The notes: generated by a model not told the origin, from the letters alone. DNA of 64,000 bases from CAZWRV01 sp964636325 (GCA_964636325.1 CAZWRV010000030.1:1-64000); one strand, 5' to 3'. Counted from the stretch's first letter, positions 50,020 through 60,498 are shown. Translations and numbers: made by a program.

Positions 50020-50164
50020 TTTATAACTACCTGCGAATGAATGAGTTAACTCTCATACTTGTAGAATCTTGCATACCCCTCCTTTACCCCTGATTTCAGA
50101 CGTTTTCACGTCCAAAAAGCAAGCATAAAGGAAGCACCATTTTTCCCGCCATACTCCCTCTAGT

Positions 50165-50217
50165 CTGAATTATTCACAAACTTTTTTACATGCAAAAAAC
50201 GCTTGTGAATAATTCAG
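50165..50217 (-). terminator. Long hairpin after the last gene of the operon
   Basis: Arms CTGAATTATTCACAAAC and GCTTGTGAATAATTCAG (one mismatch), with the stem continued by TTTTTT/AAAAAA inside. It starts nine bases after the stop (50226) of the operon's last gene, consistent with its 3' end. The start CTGAATTATTCACAAAC resembles the first hairpin of the array at 14684 (CTGAATTATACATAAAC). Sequence 50020-50164 shows nothing recognisable. Confidence 0.65.
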
Positions 50218-50225
50218 GTTAGTCA

Positions 50226-53200
50226 TCATTCAATGCCGAACTCGAAGAGGCGGTAGTCATGGCGGCGAACAGGGCAGCTCAATACTCCGTCCTTCCACTC
50301 GAACTTGCCGTCGGGATCGTTGGCGCGGCGCTGCTCTACTGGCAGATCATCCGGGTTCTCATCGGGCTTCATGTCTGCGACCGCCGACTCGATATTGTCA
50401 TATGTCCCATTTGATTCGCTCAGTTTCGGCTTCGCGGTCGTCGTCACGTCGTCCCTGAAATATGTCAAAATATCCTGATCGGCCTGCCTTGCTGTGATTT
50501 TTGCAGGGGATACGTCTCCGAACCCCATTGCCATAGGATCAAGCTTCACGGAGGCATTGAAGCGTTCCGCGCCGATGTTGACAAGAATGACAACACATTT
50601 CCCAGGACATTTCCATGCCGAAACAAGGAGGTTCTTGTGGGTGTGTGACGCGAGCCCATGAAGATTCCAGTAGGGGACAAATTCTGTGTCGGGCATGTTG
50701 ATCCGCGTCTCCTTGAGGACTGATTCGGGAAAGGGGCGAGCGATGTCGTGGACGGCAAGGTTGGCCGCGTAGGCGCGTTCCTGGCGGAATATCCAAGATT
50801 CATACTTCTTCTTCTCTATCGGGCCGGAATACCCGAGCCAGATAGAGGGGATGCCCCACTTCTCCGAATTCATGAAACGTATTCGGTCCGGAGGCCAGTG
50901 GTCGATGAAATCGTCCTGGCTGCAAGGATGGGAATATTTATCCTCGCCGTCCAATATTGATGTGAAGAAAGAATGATAGGGGATGAAATACGTATGTGTT
51001 GTGTGCGCAGTCAGGCGAGGCGGATAGATTCCATGGCCGACGCAGATCTGGTATGCGCGTTTTATGCGTTCCCTGAATCCCCTGAACTCAAAGCCAGGCT
51101 GGACATGACCGTCGGCAAGCGCATATGTGTGGGGCCCACCTGCCTTGGTGTGCGGACGGTTCCAGCAGTCATCCATATAAAAACCTTGTATGAATTTGTC
51201 CGTATGTTCGATCCATTCGTTCCAAGCCCATGAGATATAGTCCAAGAACTCCGGGGTGTAATATAGGTAGTCGTCGACATTCGGATACCCTGGATACCAA
51301 GCTTCCGCCCATTCGCGCATCTCTTTTGGAAAACCGACCCAGTTCAAGTCCCAGTAGAGTCCGGGAACCTTCTCATATTCATCCTGAGCGGGTTCGCGCC
51401 CAAGTTCCTTCCGCCATTCCGCCTTGAGCCGTGAAAACAGGATTTTCAACCCTGCCGCTTTCTTCGTCAACCCTTCGCCGTCAATCCTTCGCCGCACCGC
51501 ATCCCAGTCATCCTCGGGATAGGCATGAAATACTGTGGATCTGTCTCCTTTCAGGTTGTTGCCGGTGAAGGTGTCGGGCATTACCCCGCCGCCGCGTCGC
51601 CAGTATTTGGTCAACGGGCGGACCGGCACAGGATGGAGGCCGAATTCGAAGGCCCGCAAATCGAAGTTAACAGGTTCCGAGATGATGTTCAGCACAAGAG
51701 TAACAACTCCGTCCCCGCGTTCAACGCTGACAGCCGCATTCTCAATGCTCTGAGTCCATCCCTGGTCGTTTTCAGCGAACCATGCCATGCCTCTTTTGTC
51801 GCCAACCAGAGACATGTATGGGATGAAGCTGCCGCGAAGTTCTGGCGGACGTTCGACTATCTTGTCGTCGTTGCTGCGGAAGACAATGCCTGTGCCTTCG
51901 GGCACTGTACCAATGTGGACTACTTTCGGATTACGGAAATCACGCTGACCGCTCCACCAGTGGAACATTCCGGCATTTTCCGACCGGAATGGGATATGCA
52001 TTGCAAGCCTCCCTATCCGCGCAGTTTTCCCGGCCTCAGCAGCTTTCATGGCCAGGCGGAACCAGATCATGCCGTCGAATTCGATGCTCGCCTCGGTTTC
52101 GAAACTGACCTCTGCCGCAGAAACAGTTCCGCGCACATCGACTCTTGCCTCCTTTGCCGAGACGATCTCGAATTTACCATTCTCCATGGGGAGAGGTTTT
52201 CCGTCAAGTAGTATCTTGATCGGACCTCCGAGGATATCTTCGCCTGCAGAGACAATATTCTCCGGGAGTCCGACGGAACTGAAGACAATCTCGCGCCCCC
52301 AGACCCTGACTGTTCGATCCCCGGCCTGAATGGGCGTCCACGGCGGCGGCACTTTGTCCGACAATCCAGCCCTGCATTTCCACCATGGCGGCTGTTTGCG
52401 GACAATCGCCTGTTCTGCATTACCAATCACCTTGCCGTCGGTATTCTTTACTTCGGCCTTGAGAACATATTTTGCGAATTCCAGAACCGGCGTCCGGAAC
52501 TCGACCATGGCCAGCTTGCGATCATTCATTGAAGCTGTTCCTCGGCCGACAGGCTTAGTGTCGCCTTCCTTGAAAAGCGCGGCCGAAACATAGGCGGCCG
52601 AGGCGTAGTCCTTCATGAGAGCTGTGATTTTCACCTTGACCAGGCCGGTCGCACCGTTGCAGTCAACGTCCATGTCCATATCCGGTAGAGGCAGCAATGG
52701 TTTGCGATGATCGCAGATACGCACCAGATTGCGGAGTTCGCTGCGGGAGAGGGCCCGTCGGTATACCCTGAAGTCATCAATCGCCGAGCGTGGAGCAGGA
52801 AGATTCAGCTTGTCCCAATACATCATGGTTCCGAATCTGAGCGCGTCCGGAAGCGACTTGAGCCACCATTCCGGAACCGGTTTTTCTCCCGTGGTGTTAT
52901 TGTTCGGATACATCGCGGCCACAATCCGCCATTCTCCATGCGTGGCGTCGAAGTTTAGATCATGCTTCTCGCCGTTCACATAGGTTGAGAACAGGCTTTT
53001 CTCGTCCCAGGTGATTGTGATGTGCGTCCAAATACCAGGGGTAAGCTGGGCCGGATTGTGCAGCGTCTCGTTCAAATCCTTGTTGATGTTGAACTCAAGG
53101 AGCCAGCCTTTCCGGCTGAAGCGGGAGTAATAAGAATCGTCAGGATAGACACCGTCGATCTGTAAGAGGCCGAATGTCAAAGGGCTGATGTTGTCATAAG

Positions 53201-54422
53201 GATTGTCACGGCTGAGGTTATCCCAGTCGAGTGGTCGCAGCCAGAAGGCGATTGTGCCTTCTTGGGGAAGGACATTGCCGATTCCCCTATAAACCGGAGA
53301 AAGCGAGCCCTCGCCCAGCATCAGCGCAGTTCCTTCGACACCGTCCGGAAATAGTTCTCTAACCTTGGCTGGATTCAAATCGCAATCGGCCTTTGTGACG
53401 GTATGTTCTTTAAAGGCCGTCCCTGGAACGCACAGATCCGGAGTCAAGGTCCTGTTGAATCCAGCCCTGAAGATCAGGTCGGATTCGTCGCGGAAATAAG
53501 GTTGGCCGATGCGTACCGGTGCCTGTTTGTTCAACTCGACCCAGTCCAGGTCGTATTCATAGAACTCGCGTATAGTCTTGGAAATCCTGACCTCATCGAT
53601 GATTCCCTTGATGCCGGACTTCATGCTTGGATCATTTCCGACTGTGACCATGTTCAGGCGGCATTCCGGCCCCAAGTCGGGCTTGCCGATCGGTTGGCGT
53701 TGCCGCCAAATCTCTTTCCCTTGCGCGAAAAGTATGACATTGTTCTCATACGGATATCTGTCTACAGTCCACTGCAGGCAGAGATGCGTCCATTGGCATA
53801 CGGACAGCTTGTGGGTTCCGACTAGATATTTATTCCTGCGGATATCGACTTCGAGCGCCCCGTCCGCAAGAACGCGCAATATAATTGGACTTAACGGGAA
53901 CGAGTCGGGGGTTTTAATCTGGGGATTGTCCCAGTATATGATGGTCGCGGCGGAGAGAGGCATCTCATCAAGCTTAAGCCATAGTTCAGTGCTGTGGCTA
54001 GATAGAGACTTTGCTCCGGTGTCGAACATGAGTGCACCGCCCTTGTCGCCAAACCTGAGACCGCCCCCGAGCCGCCCTTCGGAGACCGGAGCAGCATCTC
54101 CTTGAAGCAGACCGGGCGGTCCCATCTTGTTTGCGTTGAGAACGATTCCCGGGGCAGTCACGGACTCGATCTTGATATCCATGCAGGGAACCTCATTATC
54201 ATCGGTCAGCTCAAGCTCTTTGGAAGTCTCGTCTTTTTCGTCGAGATGGAACAGCGCCAGCGTGTAGCCGTCCCATTGATAAGGTATCCATGGCGCGGAG
54301 CGGGTCAGCAGCGGATAGTGCGGGACAGGCATTTTATTTTCCGCTCCGGAGAAAAGGCTTAAGGAAAACAGGAAACCGGTTGCCATCAATATCGTCTTAT
54401 GCCTGTGTTTGTATTCGGTCAT
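50226..54422 (-). CDS. Giant exported LamG-glycosidase-like protein
   Basis: A 1398-residue exported protein; signal peptide about 1-27 (TILMATGFLFSLSLFSGAEN). Two LamG/concanavalin-like domains: about 52-290 (LALFHLDEKDE ... GIIDEVRISKTIREF) and about 315-570 (DLIFRAGFN ... AIDDFRVYRRALSRSELRNL). Then a beta-sandwich (RTVRVWGREIVFSSVGLPEN) and a TIM-barrel-like C-terminal half with FIQGFYMDDCWNRPH, PPRLTAHTTHTYFIP and IPSIWLGYSGPIEKKK. The layout is that of large putative glycosidases (DUF6067/GH123-like) of Lentisphaerota and Planctomycetota; Asp-Asp in YMDDCW may be catalytic. The core is related to the 1189-residue protein of the same operon. The start overlaps the GH20-like gene by four bases (ATGA). 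Substrate unknown. Confidence 0.8.
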   Translation of the reverse strand: MTEYKHRHKTILMATGFLFSLSLFSGAENKMPVPHYPLLTRSAPWIPYQWDGYTLALFHLDEKDETSKELELTDDNEVPCMDIKIESVTAPGIVLNANKMGPPGLLQGDAAPVSEGRLGGGLRFGDKGGALMFDTGAKSLSSHSTELWLKLDEMPLSAATIIYWDNPQIKTPDSFPLSPIILRVLADGALEVDIRRNKYLVGTHKLSVCQWTHLCLQWTVDRYPYENNVILFAQGKEIWRQRQPIGKPDLGPECRLNMVTVGNDPSMKSGIKGIIDEVRISKTIREFYEYDLDWVELNKQAPVRIGQPYFRDESDLIFRAGFNRTLTPDLCVPGTAFKEHTVTKADCDLNPAKVRELFPDGVEGTALMLGEGSLSPVYRGIGNVLPQEGTIAFWLRPLDWDNLSRDNPYDNISPLTFGLLQIDGVYPDDSYYSRFSRKGWLLEFNINKDLNETLHNPAQLTPGIWTHITITWDEKSLFSTYVNGEKHDLNFDATHGEWRIVAAMYPNNNTTGEKPVPEWWLKSLPDALRFGTMMYWDKLNLPAPRSAIDDFRVYRRALSRSELRNLVRICDHRKPLLPLPDMDMDVDCNGATGLVKVKITALMKDYASAAYVSAALFKEGDTKPVGRGTASMNDRKLAMVEFRTPVLEFAKYVLKAEVKNTDGKVIGNAEQAIVRKQPPWWKCRAGLSDKVPPPWTPIQAGDRTVRVWGREIVFSSVGLPENIVSAGEDILGGPIKILLDGKPLPMENGKFEIVSAKEARVDVRGTVSAAEVSFETEASIEFDGMIWFRLAMKAAEAGKTARIGRLAMHIPFRSENAGMFHWWSGQRDFRNPKVVHIGTVPEGTGIVFRSNDDKIVERPPELRGSFIPYMSLVGDKRGMAWFAENDQGWTQSIENAAVSVERGDGVVTLVLNIISEPVNFDLRAFEFGLHPVPVRPLTKYWRRGGGVMPDTFTGNNLKGDRSTVFHAYPEDDWDAVRRRIDGEGLTKKAAGLKILFSRLKAEWRKELGREPAQDEYEKVPGLYWDLNWVGFPKEMREWAEAWYPGYPNVDDYLYYTPEFLDYISWAWNEWIEHTDKFIQGFYMDDCWNRPHTKAGGPHTYALADGHVQPGFEFRGFRERIKRAYQICVGHGIYPPRLTAHTTHTYFIPYHSFFTSILDGEDKYSHPCSQDDFIDHWPPDRIRFMNSEKWGIPSIWLGYSGPIEKKKYESWIFRQERAYAANLAVHDIARPFPESVLKETRINMPDTEFVPYWNLHGLASHTHKNLLVSAWKCPGKCVVILVNIGAERFNASVKLDPMAMGFGDVSPAKITARQADQDILTYFRDDVTTTAKPKLSESNGTYDNIESAVADMKPDENPDDLPVEQRRANDPDGKFEWKDGVLSCPVRRHDYRLFEFGIE

Positions 54423-56542
54423 GCCTGCAATTCCCGGGATGAGAGCGCCTTTTTTGCATCAATGCTCCTTGCGAAATCCGCAGTTTTAAGTAGCGGATTG
54501 GAATTCTCCCGGTTCTGCCAAGCGCGCCCCCATCCTTCGAGCTTCCTGATTCGTTCATAAAGGGGGGTACTTGCACGAGCCTCCGTCTCTATTGCTTTGA
54601 ATGCCGCGCGCAGTTCTTCACGGAAATTGTTCCACGGCCCCTTGCAGAGATCCCAGCTCTTCTCGCGGCAGTTCACGTAGTAGGCCCATGCGATATTGTG
54701 GCTGATGCGCATGACGTGGAGCAGGTAACGGCATCTGAGGCGGAAGAGCTCATCCCCGTCCGCATCGGCCAAGGCCAGCGCCTTCTCCAGATCCGAGATA
54801 GCGTCCGCAAGAGCCGGAAGCTCCTCTTCCTCCATATTGTCCGCGAGAATCATCATGAGTTCATCCACCTTGTCGTTCGCCTTGATGCGTTCAAGCATAT
54901 TGTAGAACCGGGAAAAGACGCCGAATGGATGGCCGATGCCCGTCTTGTCCAGTGACGCCTGGCAGAGCGTGGCCAGATCGTAGAGGGCATATGCCATGGC
55001 CTGGCTCCGAACGTCCTTGACATCCTGCGATAAGGCATAGCTGCGCAGAGTTTCATCAAGTCCGCGTCCGCAACTGTTCCAGGAATATTCCGCTGCGACG
55101 AAAAGGCCCATCTGGTCCGCGGGATAAGCGAAGGACATGGAGTTGATTCCCCTGAACCGTCCGTCGATGGCATGGGCAATGTTACGGCGGATGACTTCGA
55201 GAACAGCCGGACGCGCAATTCCGCCGACAACTGTATTGCATAGAGACAGCCAATGGCCTTCGGCTGCAGCCTGAGAAAGCTCGGGAGGGATAGGATTGAA
55301 TTTCCGAGTCGTATACGTGCCGCGCCGTTCGCCGGAATAGAAGCTCCACTTGGTGTCTTTCGGGAAACTTCTTATTATCTGGGGATTTTCAGGATACGAA
55401 CCCTGCGTCAGAAGTATCTTCAGGCCGACGTCGGATTTAGACTCATGCCGGACGCGGTCGATGATCTTGTGGAAGACCTGTGCCTCCTTTAAGAAATAGC
55501 TTTCCTTGGAATTGGAGATCGCATGCAGGCGGTTTTCAGCCATCCAGAAGCAGATTTCATCAGGGGAATATGCGTCACACAGCCCCACGGCGAGATCACC
55601 CATGAGGCGCACCGCCTTGTCATCGTAGTAATTTATTGGCAACCCGAGGCTGTGCCCATGATGCCATATGGACACTCCCGGCTTCAGCTCAGGATGCAAC
55701 TTGCGTATCAAAGCGAAATGATCCGTATGCGACACCGTCGGAACGATCCTTATGCCCCTTGAACGGGCGTAGGCCATCATCCTGCCCATAAGAACCTGAG
55801 TGCTTTTGGCATCCGTGGCGGACAGCCTTGGATCCTTCTTGTTAACCCATGAGCAACCATTGCCGGCAAGGGCAATCACTTCAATCAGATTTATCTTGTG
55901 GTCGCTCAACCAGTCTATCAAATTACGGTAATGCTTTTCCGCATCCACCAGTCTTGTTGCGGATGCCCCATCTAGCGTGAAAGTGTTTGTCCAGATACCA
56001 CGATCCTCCAAGTCGGCGCCGTCGAGGATTCTGACCATCGGAATCCTGACTGTCCTACCGTTATAACTAATGAGCTGTTTCAACGTCTTCATGCCCCAGT
56101 ATACACCCTGCCGGTCAAGCCCCTGCAGGACAAGCTCATCCTGTCCGACGGAGCAGATTCGATAAGAGTGGAAGCCGACAGGGCCTTTAGCTCCTGAAAA
56201 GAAGGGTGCTTGAAAGACGGCGGAATATTTGCCGCAGCCATTGCCAGATAACAGATGTATATGAAAGGGGCGCACCCGGCCGGGCTTTGCGTCCATTCGA
56301 GGCTTGCATCCTGTTCTCGACTGGAAGAATCCAGCCAGCTCGTCGGCCGCCCTCAGCGTCCACAGCTCCTTATCATGACATTTTACGACAAGCCTCTTCG
56401 ACTCGACTCCAATAGCGCCATTGATTTCGATCCGACGTGGCATTGGCGACAGCCCCTGCATGGATTCAATTTCCAACATATATTCACCGGTCTTATTGCT
56501 GACGTTGCAGTCGTGGTTTATTCTCCGTGAGAGTTTGCCCAT
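54419..56542 (-). CDS. GH20-like beta-hexosaminidase-type protein
   Basis: A 707-residue protein, apparently without a signal peptide. The N-terminal part ends in RQGVYWGMKTLKQLISYNG, the strand-helix typical of the domain before GH20/GH84 catalytic barrels. A TIM-barrel part follows (about 180-480: EDRGIWTNTFTLDGASATRL, HYRNLIDWLSDHKINLIEVI, GIRIVPTVSHTDHFALI), then a helical C-terminal region (about 500-690). GH20 enzymes use an Asp-Glu pair for substrate-assisted cleavage; I cannot identify it with certainty. ATG 56542 is chosen: it is five bases after the stop of the upstream gene, whose end GGAATAAGG makes the ribosome site. Its stop overlaps the next start. Confidence 0.75.
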   Translation of the reverse strand: MGKLSRRINHDCNVSNKTGEYMLEIESMQGLSPMPRRIEINGAIGVESKRLVVKCHDKELWTLRAADELAGFFQSRTGCKPRMDAKPGRVRPFHIHLLSGNGCGKYSAVFQAPFFSGAKGPVGFHSYRICSVGQDELVLQGLDRQGVYWGMKTLKQLISYNGRTVRIPMVRILDGADLEDRGIWTNTFTLDGASATRLVDAEKHYRNLIDWLSDHKINLIEVIALAGNGCSWVNKKDPRLSATDAKSTQVLMGRMMAYARSRGIRIVPTVSHTDHFALIRKLHPELKPGVSIWHHGHSLGLPINYYDDKAVRLMGDLAVGLCDAYSPDEICFWMAENRLHAISNSKESYFLKEAQVFHKIIDRVRHESKSDVGLKILLTQGSYPENPQIIRSFPKDTKWSFYSGERRGTYTTRKFNPIPPELSQAAAEGHWLSLCNTVVGGIARPAVLEVIRRNIAHAIDGRFRGINSMSFAYPADQMGLFVAAEYSWNSCGRGLDETLRSYALSQDVKDVRSQAMAYALYDLATLCQASLDKTGIGHPFGVFSRFYNMLERIKANDKVDELMMILADNMEEEELPALADAISDLEKALALADADGDELFRLRCRYLLHVMRISHNIAWAYYVNCREKSWDLCKGPWNNFREELRAAFKAIETEARASTPLYERIRKLEGWGRAWQNRENSNPLLKTADFARSIDAKKALSSRELQA

Positions 56543-56547
56543 TGGCC

Positions 56548-59500
56548 TTATTCCGCCTCGATCGCCAGCACGACATATTCGTGCCATGGCACGACGAGCA
56601 CCTGATTAATCCGCCACTTCCCGTCCTGTGCGGCCACGGCTACGTCCCGCTCTGTTTCCAAGTCGTATATGCGTTTGATCTTGCGCGGTGCATCAGGCAG
56701 AGGATGCCCGGAGATTATCTTGTTCACGTCAAGTACGGTTCCTTCCAGGGACAAGTCCTTTCTTGAGATGTTGCCGAATATGACGGCGGTGCTGAGCGTT
56801 GCAGTGTTGGAGTAGAACGAAACCTTTATGTCGGCATCCGGCGGTGTTATGAACGCCGTGGAGTTCCAATAGCCGGTGAAGAGGCAGCGGATGCAGTCAG
56901 GAAGGTCGACCAGCGCGTCAAGCCTGCGACGAAGAGGATATAGGAAGGAATTAATGTTAGTGTAGTCGACTATAGGAACGATATCGTGCAGCAATTGGAT
57001 TGCGGCCAGGCTACGCCCTATTTTCAGCCCGCGTGAGGGATCTGGATGTTTCTCCCAGCTTCTAAAAAAACCGCCGTAGGAAGGCTTGGGAACAAGCATT
57101 GTGGTCTTGGTCCTCGTAAGGGCACGATACTGATCCAGGGACCACACATCAAAAGACGTGTAGTCGGCGTTTGATGAGAACCAGAGGTTCTCTATCTGCC
57201 ATGCCATCTGGTTGAACGACATGTCGGAGCAATGCATGTTGCTTGTCCAAAAAGGCGGGCGCATGAGTTCCCATCCAAGATGATTCAGGCGTTTTAAAAG
57301 CTGGCGCCTCTGCCAGAGGTTGAATGACAGTTCCATGTGCCCGGTTTCGGGGTTGTATTCCCTTATAGTTCCGATCGAGGCGTTGTCCCACCATGTACCG
57401 TTGATGCCGCACTTCTCCATCAGAGGCTTGTGGTACCATATGAAGAAGTCGTTATAGCTGGCCGTCCAGTTATACCACCAAGGGGTCAGCTGCTCTTCGC
57501 TGGTCCACTTTATTGTTCCGCCGTCGTTCAATTGGTTGGCATAGCTTGGATCCGGACGCGGCTTCCAGTCGCTCCTCCCAAGCCATTCACCGCCGAAAGT
57601 CTTATGTTCGGGGGCGCCAACGCCGCCCATGAAAGTGGAACCGTATAGGACAATCCGGTTGGCGTTGCGGAATCGTTCGTGAAAAATATTCATGTTCCCT
57701 GCTGTGATTTCCGGATATTTCGTCCCATATAGCAGATGCCTGCGCAAAGCCGTGAAATCTCTCTCATCATGCAACGCATAGCCGTCCACGGAATCGCCAT
57801 AAGTCCTGTAGCCTGGGGTGGCATGGGCGATACCGCCCTCCTGCACCAAAGTCCGGTAGCGCGGGTTGTTGGGCTTCATGGGTGCCGCCTGGAAGGCGAA
57901 ACGCAGATTCCGGGGTTTGTCGACCGTGACCGGCCCGGCCAGGAGACGAACGGTCATGCGCACCTGCCCATTCTCAAGGCGTTCCAAGCACATCATGGGC
58001 TGTTCAGCGCGCAGTTCCCATCCGGCATCAGACCAAGCGAAGAACCACAGGCCGCGGTCACCGCTGCCGACATACGAAACCGGCACGAAGGAGAGCCAGT
58101 CCTTGCCACGGTCGCAGTAGGCTGCCAGCTCAGTGCTTTCAAAAAACAGACCCGGACTCGACGGAATCGCTCCGAAACGGTTGCCTGCCCAAGAATCGCC
58201 GTTGCGCTGGATGTACAAGGTATCAGCCGGGATGTCGGCCAGTTCGAGAAGCAGATCTAGCGACTCGACCACGAGATGCTTTTCAGGAGTCAGCGTAAGT
58301 TTCACTCCATACCATCCATCGTATTCGAGGGTTCCCGATATATCGGCACGGATATCCCCCAGCTTCTGGCTGCCGGCGATTTCGACGGCATGAGCAGCCA
58401 CACACGGGAACTTGACTTCGGCATCCGCCGCCGCCACCATCTTGTTGTCGGTCTTCAGCAGCAATCGCATTGGAGATGCCAACAAGCCAGCCTCAAGGCC
58501 GCGCTGTCCTGTAGGCATTCTGGCGCTGATGCCGTCAAGCAAACCTCCCTTTCCGACCAAATAGCTGCGACCCCACACTGAAAGCCGGCGGTCTTTAACA
58601 GCAATGGGGGAGAAGGGCGGAATGACCTCCTCGTTTATTCCAAGAGTATTGTGCTCAAATGGGTAATGGCGACGTTCGAACTTGGATGTCTGCTCGGCAA
58701 TCCGTCCGCCTTCCGAGTCAAGGAGCTGGAAAACAGCTTCATAGTCCCCATCATCAAGGGATGGAACGTCGAGCAACAGCGATCCTGTCCTATCCCGGAT
58801 GGGCGCTGCGCCAAACGCCAAAGTGCTGCGGAACCAGCCGTTTACGGGACGGATCGCCACCTTGAAAGATGCCGCCGCCTGAATTTCGGCAGGAACTCCG
58901 AAGAAGTCCAAATCCACTCCGGCCTCGGCCTTTCCACTGTATGGAAGATAAGCCAAGTGCGACTCCCATGCGCCGCTCTGTGGTCTGCCTGCAAGCCACT
59001 TGACGAGATACTCCGTCCGGTAAGATCCGTTTAGAGCTACAAAAGGCTGGCGATTATGGTAGAGCACCGTATTGCCAGACAATGCCTTTATTTCCATCCA
59101 GTTGCGCTTGGAATCCTTCTGGGTTATTTGAGTTATCGGAATGCCTGTTTTCTTGAAATGCGCTTCCGCAGACTCGCCAGGATTCAGCTTTAGGGTTCGG
59201 TTTTCCCGGAAGATATTCTTGCCCTCAGCGTTTTCAACCGAGACCTCAATGAATGCTTCAGCGGGCTTGCTTCCGCCGGCAACTGAGATCATCGTGTCGA
59301 GCATGCCGTCCATGACTTCTCCGGTTTTCGTGTAGCGGAAGACCGGAGCGTCCGGGGCGAAATCAACACGTGCGAATCGCTTCCATTCGGTCCAGCAGCC
59401 AGGCACCAGACCGGCAAAGTAGAAACCGCCCGACTCGTCGGCGCGCACAAGTTGCATCACCAGGCTTCGGCCATCCAGTGAATCAATGTTCATGCGCTTG

Positions 59501-60117
59501 AGCTCCACAGCCATTTCGAGCTGCCATGCATCCTCCGTAACATGACATTTGAGCGGTCCTCCCATCGACCAAAGCGTTTCCGATCCGGGCGTGCCGTTGA
59601 AAAACCACATGTCTGTCACAGCGCCCTTGGGATTGGCCATGATCTTATAAAAACCCTTCCCCTCGAACATTGCATCCTTACGTTCGTTAGTCAGTATCTG
59701 CACCTCGACGTGATCCTCGAAAAGCAAAGCTTCACTCTCGTTTTCCTTCACACGTGCCTTGGGATACGTCCCCTTGGGGTTTGGAGAATGCATCGCCAGA
59801 TAAAGATATTTGCTGTCGTAGCCGATATACCAGATAACCTGCTGGACTTCCGCAACCATCGAGAAGGGGCCTACGCCGCCGGTCGACGCAAGGCCGGTGA
59901 TAGCCGCCGCCCCCCGCCATTCCTCCTGTCCGATCACTCCGTCTATATTCGGCGGCACCTTCATCTTCGGCGCCAGCAACACGGGATACTCGAATTTTCC
60001 GGATTCATCCTCTTCCGCCCAAGCAACTCCCCCCAGGATAATCGCTCCTAAGGCGCAGGTCACTATTGGAGTCCAGAAGGCGCATGATGCATCCTTATGC
60101 CATCCAAATCTTCTCAT
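56548..60117 (-). CDS. Exported CBM9-glycosidase-like giant protein
   Basis: A 1189-residue exported protein; signal peptide to about residue 34 (PIVTCALGAIILGGVAWAEE). Residues about 45-260 are CBM9-like (PPNIDGVIGQEEWRGAAAIT, DSKYLYLAMHSPNP, DAWQLEMAVELKRM). Several beta-sandwich parts follow, including RRLSVWGRSYLVGKGGLLDG, which matches RTVRVWGREIVFSSVGLPEN of the 1398-residue protein. The C-terminal half (about 780-1100) is a barrel-like domain with KWTSEEQLTPWWYNWTASYN, CGINGTWWDNASIG and MFVVPWHEY-like end (VVPWHEYVVLAIEAE). A DUF6067/GH123-type glycosidase is the best guess. It is separated by ~380 bp from the pseudopilin gene upstream, so a second promoter or processing is possible. 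Confidence 0.78.
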   Translation of the reverse strand: MRRFGWHKDASCAFWTPIVTCALGAIILGGVAWAEEDESGKFEYPVLLAPKMKVPPNIDGVIGQEEWRGAAAITGLASTGGVGPFSMVAEVQQVIWYIGYDSKYLYLAMHSPNPKGTYPKARVKENESEALLFEDHVEVQILTNERKDAMFEGKGFYKIMANPKGAVTDMWFFNGTPGSETLWSMGGPLKCHVTEDAWQLEMAVELKRMNIDSLDGRSLVMQLVRADESGGFYFAGLVPGCWTEWKRFARVDFAPDAPVFRYTKTGEVMDGMLDTMISVAGGSKPAEAFIEVSVENAEGKNIFRENRTLKLNPGESAEAHFKKTGIPITQITQKDSKRNWMEIKALSGNTVLYHNRQPFVALNGSYRTEYLVKWLAGRPQSGAWESHLAYLPYSGKAEAGVDLDFFGVPAEIQAAASFKVAIRPVNGWFRSTLAFGAAPIRDRTGSLLLDVPSLDDGDYEAVFQLLDSEGGRIAEQTSKFERRHYPFEHNTLGINEEVIPPFSPIAVKDRRLSVWGRSYLVGKGGLLDGISARMPTGQRGLEAGLLASPMRLLLKTDNKMVAAADAEVKFPCVAAHAVEIAGSQKLGDIRADISGTLEYDGWYGVKLTLTPEKHLVVESLDLLLELADIPADTLYIQRNGDSWAGNRFGAIPSSPGLFFESTELAAYCDRGKDWLSFVPVSYVGSGDRGLWFFAWSDAGWELRAEQPMMCLERLENGQVRMTVRLLAGPVTVDKPRNLRFAFQAAPMKPNNPRYRTLVQEGGIAHATPGYRTYGDSVDGYALHDERDFTALRRHLLYGTKYPEITAGNMNIFHERFRNANRIVLYGSTFMGGVGAPEHKTFGGEWLGRSDWKPRPDPSYANQLNDGGTIKWTSEEQLTPWWYNWTASYNDFFIWYHKPLMEKCGINGTWWDNASIGTIREYNPETGHMELSFNLWQRRQLLKRLNHLGWELMRPPFWTSNMHCSDMSFNQMAWQIENLWFSSNADYTSFDVWSLDQYRALTRTKTTMLVPKPSYGGFFRSWEKHPDPSRGLKIGRSLAAIQLLHDIVPIVDYTNINSFLYPLRRRLDALVDLPDCIRCLFTGYWNSTAFITPPDADIKVSFYSNTATLSTAVIFGNISRKDLSLEGTVLDVNKIISGHPLPDAPRKIKRIYDLETERDVAVAAQDGKWRINQVLVVPWHEYVVLAIEAE

Positions 60118-60400
60118 GTTTCCCCCTTTCTTTATTTAATATCCTAAGGCGGGCTTCGCCCGCAACCCAAAATTCAATGAATTCCATAGACACATGCATG
60201 CTTTTGTGATAGAAGTTTTTAAGAAAGTATCCTAATTTCTTTGGCAATGAATCATATGAGTGCCCTCGCATAATCTGCCCCGTCAAATAAAGATTTTCTT
60301 TGATGGCTTGGACAAGGCCTCGGGATGCCGTAGAATCATACCGGACCGGAAGCCAAGCCCAAGCGAGAGCATGATTCAATAAGCTATGGAATCCGATCAT
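60095..60400 (-). CDS. Possible small protein upstream of the CBM9 glycosidase
   Basis: A frame of 101 codons starting at ATG 60400, which is preceded by AAAGGTGG at good distance; it ends 23 bases inside the next gene. The product (MIGFHSLLNHALAWAWLPVR ...) has no family that I recognise and codon use is only weakly coding-like. It includes the small GCGGGC-TTC-GCCCGC hairpin at 60149-60163. It may be chance; otherwise 60118-60498 is an untranslated leader. Confidence 0.3.
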   Translation of the reverse strand: MIGFHSLLNHALAWAWLPVRYDSTASRGLVQAIKENLYLTGQIMRGHSYDSLPKKLGYFLKNFYHKSMHVSMEFIEFWVAGEARLRILNKERGKHEKIWMA

Positions 60401-60498
60401 AAACGCCACCTTTTTCCACTGCCTACGTTCAAATCAGGCATGGCATATTGCTTTTGGCATCCCAAGGATTAAACTCACTGTATTCAAAGATGCTTGAT

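Noticed and set aside
49634..50026. Rightward 130-codon frame across the tRNA
   Set aside because: It reads through the tRNA gene and has no start signal or similarity.
50020..50164. Attachment site remnant of an integrase-borne island
   Set aside because: No second copy of the tRNA 3' end and no integrase reading frame is present within the window.
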